Assembly (NCBI GenBank): GCA_023429845.1 | Contig: JAEZCY010000208.1 | Location: 1-20,217 of the forward strand | Direction: 5' to 3' | Length of the DNA: 20,217 nucleotides | Origin: Acidobacteriota bacterium | Lineage (GTDB): Bacteria > Acidobacteriota > Vicinamibacteria > Vicinamibacterales > Vicinamibacteraceae | Shown: one piece after another, positions 13,911-20,217 of the stretch | Layout of the letters: each line of letters starts with the position of its first letter | Position numbering within the stretch: the stretch's first letter is position 1 | The notes under the pieces: model-generated | Told to the model about the DNA's origin: nothing | What the model saw: the letters and a program-made list of their open reading frames with translations, nothing else | Database searches by the model: none | Program-made: the position numbers and the translations under genes

Positions 13911-14795
13911 ATGCACGCACCGGTACTCATCGCGGAGGTCATCAGCTACCTGGCGCCCGCGCGCGGCGGGCTATTCGTCGACTGCACCCTCGGGGCAGGC
14001 GGCCACGCGCGCGCCCTGCTCGACGCAGGCGCCTCGCGCGTGCTGGCCTTCGACCGTGACCGCGCCGCCATCGAGCTGGCCACGACGAACCTTGCCGGCT
14101 ACTCCGACCGCCTGGACGTCGTCCATGCCGACTACCGCAGCCTCGGAGACGCACTGGACGCCCGCGGCCTGACACATGTGGACGGCGGCGTCCTCGCCGA
14201 TCTCGGCGTCTCCTCCATGCAGTTGGACGATGCCGAGCGCGGGTTCAGCTTCCGCGCCGACGCGCCGCTCGACATGCGCATGGACCGCGACAACGGTCTC
14301 ACCGCCGCACAGATGCTGCAAACGGTGGATGAGGCCGCGCTTGCCGACATCATCTACCAGTACGGCGAGGAACGCTTCTCGCGCCGTATCGCCAGGGGTA
14401 TCGTGCGCGCCCGCGAGGCCGGTCCGCTCGACACCACCGGGCAGCTCGCGGCAGTGGTCCGCCGTGCCGTGCCTTCGCGCGGATGGCAGCGCATCGACCC
14501 GGCCACGCGTACGTTCCAGGCGCTTCGCATCTGGGTCAATCGCGAGCTGGACGGCCTCGACGCCTTCATCCGCCTGGCCGTGAGCCGCCTGCTCGCCGGC
14601 GCCCGGATCGCCATCATCGCCTTCCACTCGCTCGAGGACCGCATCGTCAAGCACACGTTCCGTGCGCTGGCGCAGGCGCCCGAACCGGTGGTATCGCTGC
14701 TCACCCGTCGGCCGGTCGAGGCGAGCGAGGAGGAGATCGCACGCAATCCCAGGGCTCGCAGCGCGAAGTTGCGCGTCGCCGAAAGGCTGGCCTGA
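13911..14795 (+). CDS. rsmH: 16S rRNA (cytosine-1402-N4)-methyltransferase RsmH
   Basis: RsmH (MraW) methylates N4 of C1402 in 16S rRNA at the ribosomal P site using S-adenosylmethionine. The 294-residue length is slightly below the usual ~310. Family motifs run in order: HAPVLIAEV at 2-10, DCTLGAGGHARALL at ~24-37 (SAM site), VLADLGVSSMQLDD at ~94-107, RGFSFRADAPLDMRMD at ~109-124, TRTFQALRIWVNREL at ~199-213 and AFHSLEDRIVKHTFR at ~237-251. The ATG at 13911 has GAGG just upstream, overlapping the mraZ stop. The gene is in its usual dcw position, and ftsL starts one base after its stop. Confidence 0.97.
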   Translation: MHAPVLIAEVISYLAPARGGLFVDCTLGAGGHARALLDAGASRVLAFDRDRAAIELATTNLAGYSDRLDVVHADYRSLGDALDARGLTHVDGGVLADLGVSSMQLDDAERGFSFRADAPLDMRMDRDNGLTAAQMLQTVDEAALADIIYQYGEERFSRRIARGIVRAREAGPLDTTGQLAAVVRRAVPSRGWQRIDPATRTFQALRIWVNRELDGLDAFIRLAVSRLLAGARIAIIAFHSLEDRIVKHTFRALAQAPEPVVSLLTRRPVEASEEEIARNPRARSAKLRVAERLA

Positions 14796-14796
14796 C

Positions 14797-15180
14797 GTGG
14801 ACCACGATTTCGTCGTCCGCAAGCAGGTGCAGAACCGCACCATCGTGCGCGAGGTCGATCATGCGCGCCAGCGTGACCTGCTGCGCACCGTCCTCGGCGG
14901 AGCCATCGTCCTGGTGGCCGTGCTGTTCGCCGCGTGGCAGCACCACGACGCCAGGCGCCTCGAGCGCCAGGCGGCGACGCTGCAGACCCAGATTCGCGAG
15001 ATCACCGAGTCGCGTCGCCACCTCACACTCGAGAGGGCGAGCCTCGTGGCTCCGGCCCGTGTCGCGGCCATCGCAACGGGCCAGTTGAAGATGAAGGCGC
15101 CGACGCGCGAGACGTCGGCCGTGCTCGAGCGCGTGACGGCGGCACCGTCGCCGACGCGTTCCGTGGTGGCCTCGCGGTGA
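14797..15180 (+). CDS. ftsL: Cell division protein FtsL-like
   Basis: This is a 127-residue bitopic membrane protein in the ftsL position between rsmH and ftsI. A short charged cytoplasmic part (residues 1-28) leads to one transmembrane helix (~29-47, rich in V/L/A), then a charged helix at ~50-83 with heptad-like spacing that fits the FtsL coiled coil with FtsB. A segment APARVAAIATGQLKMKAP at ~85-102 resembles the conserved end of FtsL. The tail is Ser/Thr/Ala-rich. Sequence identity in this family is low, so the call rests on topology and place. The start is a GTG at 14797, one base after the rsmH stop. Its stop overlaps the ftsI GTG start (GTGA). Confidence 0.85.
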   Translation: MDHDFVVRKQVQNRTIVREVDHARQRDLLRTVLGGAIVLVAVLFAAWQHHDARRLERQAATLQTQIREITESRRHLTLERASLVAPARVAAIATGQLKMKAPTRETSAVLERVTAAPSPTRSVVASR

Positions 15181-17546
15181 GCCGGCCCGGGGAGGACGTC
15201 ACGGATCTGCTCTCTGGCCTCGATGCCTCCGCGGCCGCGCTGAACAACCCGCGCGTCATGCGCGACGCGCAGCGCGCCGGGCAGGACGCCGACATGGTCG
15301 AGATCGACTGGCGTCCGGTCGTGCGCTCACGCGTGACGGTGGCCATGGTCCTGATGCTCCTGTGGGCCACCGGGATCGTCGCGCGACTCGTGTACCTGCA
15401 GGTGATGCAGCACGACGCCCTCGTCGCCCGCGCCGAGAGTCAGCAGAGCCAGACCATCGACCTCAACCCGCGACGGGGCCAGATCCTCGACCGTCACGGA
15501 CGCGTGCTCGCCTACAGCGTGGACGGCGACGTCATCTACGCGGTGCCGAGCGACGTGCACGACCCGGAAGAGACGGCGTCGCAGCTGTGCGGCGTGCTCG
15601 ACGGTTGCGATGCCGAGGAGCGGATGTCGCTCGCGCAGCGCCTCGACAGCCGACGAGGCAGGGCGCCCGTTGTCGGACGCCTCTCGGAGGTCGAGGTGGC
15701 CGACATCGCGGCGCTGGGCCAGCCGGGCCTCGTCCTCGACAAGGGGCGCGGCGGTCGGACGGGCACGCTGTCGGTGGTGCCCAAGGACCTCGATCCCGCG
15801 GTCGGCTTCGCCGATCTGGCGGCGCGCGTCTGCGCGGCGTTGACGCGGTGCAGCGACGACGTGCGCGAGAGCATCGAGAAGCGCCTCGAGGGCAAGAAGG
15901 ACTTCGTCTACATCCGGAAGCGGGCCACGCCGTCGGAAGCGCAGCGGGTGCAGGCGCTCGGGCTCGAAGGCGTGGGCTTCCTCAAGGAAAGCCGGCGCTA
16001 CTACCCCAATCGCGATCTCGCCGCGAACGTCCTCGGGTTCGTGGACGCGAAGAACAGCGGCGTGGGCGGACTCGAGCTGGTGCACGACGAGGCGATTTCC
16101 GGCACGGGCGGCACGCTGATCGTGCAGCACGACGCCCAGCGACGCGTGCTCGCCACCAGCGTGCGCGAGGCGCCGAGCGCCGGTGCGGTGCTCGAGCTCA
16201 CGATCGACGCGCGGCTGCAGTACATCGCGGAACGCGAGTTGCGCGCTGCCGTTGCCGAGCACGGCGCGCTCGGCGGCACCGTCGTGATGATGGATCCGCA
16301 CACCGGCGAGATCCTGGCGCTGGTCAGCGAGCCGCACTTCAATCCGAACGACACGATCGCCGTCGACCGGCACTCGCGCGTCAATCGGGCGGTCGAGACG
16401 ATCTACGAGCCGGGCTCGACCTTCAAGACGATCACCGCCGCCGCTGCGCTCGAAGAAGACGTGATCCGGCCGAGCGACATCGTGGACGCGACGATGCCGT
16501 GCCGGTTCGGGAGTGCGCGACCGATCACGGACGTGCACCAGGTCGGCGTGGTGTCGTTCGAGAAGGTGTTCGCCAAGTCGAGCAACTGCGGGACGGCACG
16601 CGTTGCCGTCAACCGTCTGGGCACCGAGCGGCTGATGCGCTACGTGCGTCGCTTCGGCTTCGGCGTCCGTGCCACGCGCGACTTCCCTGCAGAGAGTGGC
16701 GGCATCGTCATGCCGCTGCAGGCCATCAAGGAGCACGACCTCGCGCGCGTCGCCATCGGCTACACGGTGGCCGTGACGCCGTTGCAGATGGCTGCCGCGA
16801 TGGCCGCCATCGCCAACGGCGGCGAGCTGCTCAAGCCGCGGATCGTGCGCGCCAAGGTCGCGGGCGGCGCCAGGACCGTGACGCCCCGCGAAGTGGTGCG
16901 CCGGGCCATCGCGCCCAAGACGGCCGCGCGCCTGACGGCGATGATGGAGACGGTCGTCGAGGAAGGCACGGCGAAGGCGGCACGCATCGCCGGCTACACC
17001 CTGGCCGCCAAGACGGGCACCGCGCGGAAGCTGAACGAGGGCGGACGCGGCTACCTGATGGAGTACATGGCGTCCACCGCCGGCTTCTTCCCCTCGCGCA
17101 ATCCCGCGGTGGCCATGATCGTGGTGATCGACGCGCCGAAGCGGAAGGGCTACTACGGCGGGGCGGTGGCTGCGCCGGTGTTCCAGCGCATCGCCGACGC
17201 CACCCTGCGCCATCTCGCCATTCCTCCCAACGTGAACCGACAGCCGCCGATCGTCGTCGCGCGCCGTAGCGACGGCCCCGCGTTCACGCCGGTGGTCGAT
17301 GTGCGGCGCGACCCGCCGCAGGCCGCGGTCGATCCGGGTTCGGTGCTGCCCGACCTCACCGGCCTCAGCGCGCGCGACGCGGTGCGCACGCTCGTCGACC
17401 TCGGCTGGGAGCCGCGGTTGCGCGGACAGGGATTCGTCGCGCGCCAGAGCGTACCCGCAGGCACGCCGGTAGGCGAGGGCGGCGTGTGCCGCATCGAGCT
17501 GGAACCGTTCCCGGAGATCGACACGGCCGCCGGGGGCGAACGCTGA
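15177..17546 (+). CDS. ftsI: Septal peptidoglycan transpeptidase (class B PBP) with PASTA domain
   Basis: This 789-residue enzyme cross-links septal peptidoglycan. A cytoplasmic N-terminus leads to one membrane helix (~51-73) and then RRGQILDRHGRVLAYS (~99-114), the family's juxtamembrane motif. The transpeptidase domain has S414-T-F-K417, S468-S-N470 and K612-T-G-T615. A single PASTA domain fills ~723-777. It is longer than E. coli FtsI (588 residues), partly because residues ~121-198 and ~199-275 are two copies of the same N-terminal unit, each with a C-x5-C pair (138/144 and 219/225). I chose the GTG at 15177 because it overlaps the ftsL stop and the codons up to the ATG at 15294 end almost wholly in G or C, as coding sequence does here. 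The ATG at 15294 has a better ribosome-binding site and would give a product 39 residues shorter. murE overlaps by one base. Confidence 0.95.
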   Translation: MSRPGEDVTDLLSGLDASAAALNNPRVMRDAQRAGQDADMVEIDWRPVVRSRVTVAMVLMLLWATGIVARLVYLQVMQHDALVARAESQQSQTIDLNPRRGQILDRHGRVLAYSVDGDVIYAVPSDVHDPEETASQLCGVLDGCDAEERMSLAQRLDSRRGRAPVVGRLSEVEVADIAALGQPGLVLDKGRGGRTGTLSVVPKDLDPAVGFADLAARVCAALTRCSDDVRESIEKRLEGKKDFVYIRKRATPSEAQRVQALGLEGVGFLKESRRYYPNRDLAANVLGFVDAKNSGVGGLELVHDEAISGTGGTLIVQHDAQRRVLATSVREAPSAGAVLELTIDARLQYIAERELRAAVAEHGALGGTVVMMDPHTGEILALVSEPHFNPNDTIAVDRHSRVNRAVETIYEPGSTFKTITAAAALEEDVIRPSDIVDATMPCRFGSARPITDVHQVGVVSFEKVFAKSSNCGTARVAVNRLGTERLMRYVRRFGFGVRATRDFPAESGGIVMPLQAIKEHDLARVAIGYTVAVTPLQMAAAMAAIANGGELLKPRIVRAKVAGGARTVTPREVVRRAIAPKTAARLTAMMETVVEEGTAKAARIAGYTLAAKTGTARKLNEGGRGYLMEYMASTAGFFPSRNPAVAMIVVIDAPKRKGYYGGAVAAPVFQRIADATLRHLAIPPNVNRQPPIVVARRSDGPAFTPVVDVRRDPPQAAVDPGSVLPDLTGLSARDAVRTLVDLGWEPRLRGQGFVARQSVPAGTPVGEGGVCRIELEPFPEIDTAAGGER

Positions 17547-19084
17547 TGCCCCGCACGCTCGCGGCGCTGACCGAAGAAGTCGGACGCCTCACGCCACTGC
17601 AGGTGCCCGACCTGGGTCAGGCCGGCACCCGCGACGTCACGGCGATTGCCTACGACTCGCGCGCGGTCGTGCCGGGCGCCGTGTTCGTGGCGCTCCACGG
17701 CGCGCAGAAGGACGGCGCGGCGTTCGCGCAGCAGGCGATCGAGAAGGGCGCGATCGCGGGGGTGGCGGAGCGCGCCGCCGACAGTGCCGTTGCGGTGCCC
17801 TGGATCGTTGCCGAACATGGTCGGGTGGCGCTTGCTGCCTGCGGTGCGGTGCACCACGGGTATCCGAGTGAGCAGCTCACGTTGGTCGGCGTCACCGGCA
17901 CCAATGGCAAGACGACGTCCGCATACCTGCTCGAAGGTGTCTTCCGGGCGGCAGGCTGGAAGAGCGGACGCATCGGCACCACCGGATACCGCGTCGGCGA
18001 CACCGAGCGTCCGGCGGCCAGAACCACGCCCGAGGCGCCGGACCTGCAGCGGCTGCTGCGCGAGATGGTGGACACGGGTTGCGTCGCCTGCGCGATGGAG
18101 GTGTCCTCGCACGCGCTCGACCTCGAGCGCGTGGCGTTCACGCGCTTCGCCGCGGCCATCTTCACCAACCTGACGCGCGACCATCTCGATTACCACGGCG
18201 ACATGGAGACGTACTTCGCCGCGAAGCGTCGTCTGTTCGAGATGCTGCCGCCGGAGGCGCCCGCCGCAATCAATCTCGATGACCCCAGGGGCGACCGCCT
18301 GGTGGACGTCGTAGGCCGGCCGGTGACCTACGCATTGTCGCGCGAGGCCGACGTGTGGCCCGCGTCGTTGACGATGACGCTGTCGGGCATCGAAGCGGAA
18401 CTGCGCACGCCCGCCGGTCCGCTCCACCTCCGCATGCGCCTGCCGGGGCGGCCGAACGCCTACAACGCACTCGGCGTGGTGGCTGTGTGCGTCGCGCTGG
18501 ACATCCCGCTCGATGCCATCGCTGAAGGCTTCGCGAACGCGCCCGCCGTGCCCGGCCGGTTCGAACTCGTCTCGGGACCACAGGACGACGTCTCGGTGAT
18601 CGTCGACTACGCGCACACCGACGATGCGCTGAAGAACCTGCTGGAGACCGTTCGCGCGCTGGCGCCCCACCGCATCGTCACCGTCTTCGGTTGCGGCGGC
18701 GATCGGGATCGCACGAAGCGTCCGCTGATGGGTGCGGTGGCGGCGCGGCTGAGCGACCTCGTGGTGCTCACTTCCGACAATCCTCGTTCGGAGGACCCCT
18801 CGGCGATCATCGACGACATCAAGCGTGGTCTCGTGCCGCCGGAGCGTCCGTCGCGTCACCAGGGACAGAGCGTCGCGGCCGTGCAGTCCACTCCGTGGCG
18901 CGCCGTCGTGGACCGGGACGAGGCGATCACGCAGGCCGTGCTCGAGGCCGAGCCCGGCGACGTCGTGGTCGTGGCGGGCAAGGGACACGAGTCCACCCAG
19001 ACGATCGGCGAGCGGGTGCTGCCCTTCGATGACGCCAGGGTCTCGCGTGCTGCACTGCGGCGGCGGCAGGGGAGCTCGCGCTGA
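17546..19084 (+). CDS. murE: UDP-MurNAc-L-Ala-D-Glu:meso-diaminopimelate ligase MurE
   Basis: MurE adds the third stem-peptide residue to UDP-MurNAc-L-Ala-D-Glu in the cytoplasm, using ATP. The 512-residue protein has the three Mur ligase domains. AYDSRAVVPGAVFVAL at ~35-50 is the N-terminal UDP-binding region, GVTGTNGKTT at ~115-124 the P-loop, TTPEAPDLQRLL at ~160-171 contacts substrate, and EVSSHALDLERV and TNLTRDHLDYHG follow. K227 in YFAAKRRLF is the expected carbamylated lysine. SDNPRSEDP at ~410-418 contains the DNPR signature of meso-diaminopimelate-adding MurE, as opposed to lysine-adding enzymes. AGKGHE lies at ~477-482. The ATG at 17546 shares one base with the ftsI stop (TGATG), and murF is coupled in the same way. 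Confidence 0.97.
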   Translation: MPRTLAALTEEVGRLTPLQVPDLGQAGTRDVTAIAYDSRAVVPGAVFVALHGAQKDGAAFAQQAIEKGAIAGVAERAADSAVAVPWIVAEHGRVALAACGAVHHGYPSEQLTLVGVTGTNGKTTSAYLLEGVFRAAGWKSGRIGTTGYRVGDTERPAARTTPEAPDLQRLLREMVDTGCVACAMEVSSHALDLERVAFTRFAAAIFTNLTRDHLDYHGDMETYFAAKRRLFEMLPPEAPAAINLDDPRGDRLVDVVGRPVTYALSREADVWPASLTMTLSGIEAELRTPAGPLHLRMRLPGRPNAYNALGVVAVCVALDIPLDAIAEGFANAPAVPGRFELVSGPQDDVSVIVDYAHTDDALKNLLETVRALAPHRIVTVFGCGGDRDRTKRPLMGAVAARLSDLVVLTSDNPRSEDPSAIIDDIKRGLVPPERPSRHQGQSVAAVQSTPWRAVVDRDEAITQAVLEAEPGDVVVVAGKGHESTQTIGERVLPFDDARVSRAALRRRQGSSR

Positions 19085-20217
19085 TGCCGCAACCATTCGC
19101 GCTCACCGCGCAGGAGATGGCCGACGCCTTCGGCGGCGTGCTGCACCACGGACCTGCCGCCCGCCCGCTGCCGACCGTATCGATCGACACGCGCACTCTC
19201 GCACCCGGCGACCTGTTCGTGGCGATCCGCGGCCCGCGCTTCGACGGTCATGCGTTCGTCGCCGAGGCGATCTCGCGCGGCGCCGGCGCGGTGGCGGTCA
19301 GCGACGTGGGCGCACTCACGTCCACCCTCGTCCCGGCCATCGTCGTCACCGATACGCTGCACGGGCTGCAGGCCGCGGCGCACGTCATCCGTCGCCGAGC
19401 GGCAACGTCGGTGGTCGCGATCACGGGCAGCGCCGGCAAGACGACGACGAAGGAGATTGCGGCGACGCTCCTGGGGCGCCGGTTCACCACGTTCCGCAAT
19501 CGCGGCAACCTCAACAACCATCTCGGCCTGCCGTTGTCGCTGTTCGAACTGCACACCGCGCCGCAGATGGCGGTGGTGGAACTCGGGATGAGCGGCTTCG
19601 GCGAGATCAGCCGTCTCGTGGCGATCGCCGAGCCACAGGTGCGCGTGTGGACCAATGTCGGCGAGGCGCACCTCGGCGCGTTCGCGTCAGTGGAGGAGAT
19701 CGCCCAGGCCAAGGCGGAGATCCTCGAGGGCGCCACGGCAGACGACGTGTTCGTGGCCAATGCCGGCGACCCGCGCGTCATGGCGCGCGTCGGGGCGTTC
19801 CCGGGCCAGGTGATTACCTTCGGCGTGGACGTGGCCGCCGACGTCGCCATCGCCCAGGCGCGGCCCCAGGGGTTCCACGGCACCACCGCGACGCTGTCGC
19901 TGCGTGGAGACGCGCACGCCATCGAAACGCGCCTGCTTGGCACTCCGAACCTTGCCAACATCGCCGCGGCATCGGCCGTGGCGTTCCACGCCGGTGTGCC
20001 GGCCCGCGACATCGTCGAGGCCATCGGCGGCCTGTCGCCAGCGGCGCACCGCGGCGAGATCCTCCGCGCGCCCGGTGAATGGGTCGTGATCGACGACGCC
20101 TACAACTCGAGCCCGACGGCGCTGACGCTGGCCCTGGAGACGCTCGTCGGCACGAGCGGACGCCATGTGGCCGTGCTTGGCGAGATGCTCGAGCTCGGCC
20201 ACGCCAGCGAGCAGTAC
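19084..20217 (+). CDS. murF: UDP-MurNAc-tripeptide:D-Ala-D-Ala ligase MurF (3' end cut by window)
   Basis: MurF attaches D-Ala-D-Ala to the UDP-MurNAc tripeptide and completes the cytoplasmic precursor. The window holds 378 codons with no stop; family members are about 450 residues, so roughly 70-80 are missing. Visible motifs are SIDTRTLAPGDLFVAIRG at ~33-50, the P-loop ITGSAGKTTTKE at ~113-124, NRGNLNNHLGLPLSL at ~139-153, ELGMSGFGEISRL at ~167-178, WTNVGEAHLGAF at ~189-200, K210 as the probable carbamylated lysine, HRGEIL at ~322-327, DDAYNSSP at ~337-344 and LGEMLELG at ~365-372. The ATG at 19084 overlaps the murE stop (TGATG), so translation is coupled. mraY and murD usually follow in this cluster. 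Confidence 0.96.
   Translation, partial: MPQPFALTAQEMADAFGGVLHHGPAARPLPTVSIDTRTLAPGDLFVAIRGPRFDGHAFVAEAISRGAGAVAVSDVGALTSTLVPAIVVTDTLHGLQAAAHVIRRRAATSVVAITGSAGKTTTKEIAATLLGRRFTTFRNRGNLNNHLGLPLSLFELHTAPQMAVVELGMSGFGEISRLVAIAEPQVRVWTNVGEAHLGAFASVEEIAQAKAEILEGATADDVFVANAGDPRVMARVGAFPGQVITFGVDVAADVAIAQARPQGFHGTTATLSLRGDAHAIETRLLGTPNLANIAAASAVAFHAGVPARDIVEAIGGLSPAAHRGEILRAPGEWVVIDDAYNSSPTALTLALETLVGTSGRHVAVLGEMLELGHASEQY

Noticed and set aside
15327..17269. Two ~630-codon open frames (one per strand) over ftsI
   Set aside because: Both give repetitive Arg/Ala/Gly/His-rich translations with no motifs, while the ftsI frame has all transpeptidase motifs and G/C-ending codons.
1..20217. tRNA or rRNA genes, CRISPR arrays, insertion sequences, prophage or attachment sites
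   Set aside because: I saw no cloverleaf, no regularly spaced repeat-spacer pattern, no transposase or integrase motifs and no flanking direct repeats; coding is continuous and compositionally even.

Overview
The window is about 20 kb of GC-rich bacterial chromosome. It is densely coded, with 18 protein genes (one cut by the right edge) and no stretch over 300 bases without a gene. The gene content points to a didermal bacterium with a meso-diaminopimelate cell wall. A CRTAC1/UnbV protein beside a secreted TPR protein, a PASTA-tailed division transpeptidase and very high third-position GC suggest Acidobacteriota (Vicinamibacteria-like). That placement is an inference from style; there is no rRNA or marker tree here.

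Layout. (1) 35-2888, minus strand: murJ (lipid II flippase) followed by an overlapping Fsr-like MFS exporter. (2) 2973-4490, plus strand: a secreted TPR protein with a promoter that would give a leaderless mRNA. (3) 4471-6114, minus strand: a CRTAC1/ASPIC-UnbV beta-propeller protein, convergent with the TPR gene and overlapping it by 20 bp. Ahead of it, at 6113-6220, lies an ECF-sigma-like promoter, two hairpins and a textbook intrinsic terminator: either a small RNA or an attenuating leader. (4) 6253-7647, minus strand: a YqeY-family protein and a secreted STN-domain protein with a low-complexity tail. (5) 7762-13322, minus strand: a tightly packed six-gene sugar operon read as GT4, GT2, polyprenol-phosphate mannosyltransferase-like GT2, GT2, epimerase-like SDR and DegT aminotransferase. 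(6) 13392 to the right edge, plus strand: the start of the division and cell wall (dcw) cluster, mraZ-rsmH-ftsL-ftsI-murE-murF, with a strong sigma-70 promoter and a three-copy MraZ operator.

How the genes fit together. The dcw cluster makes and cross-links peptidoglycan precursors at the septum, and MurJ flips lipid II across the membrane. The sugar operon looks built to make an amino sugar, load sugars onto polyprenyl phosphate and assemble a surface glycan. The most unusual points are the putative ECF-driven RNA with an anti-Shine-Dalgarno linker in front of the CRTAC1 gene, an internal duplication with matching cysteine pairs in the N-terminal region of FtsI, and an SDR that has lost its catalytic tyrosine.
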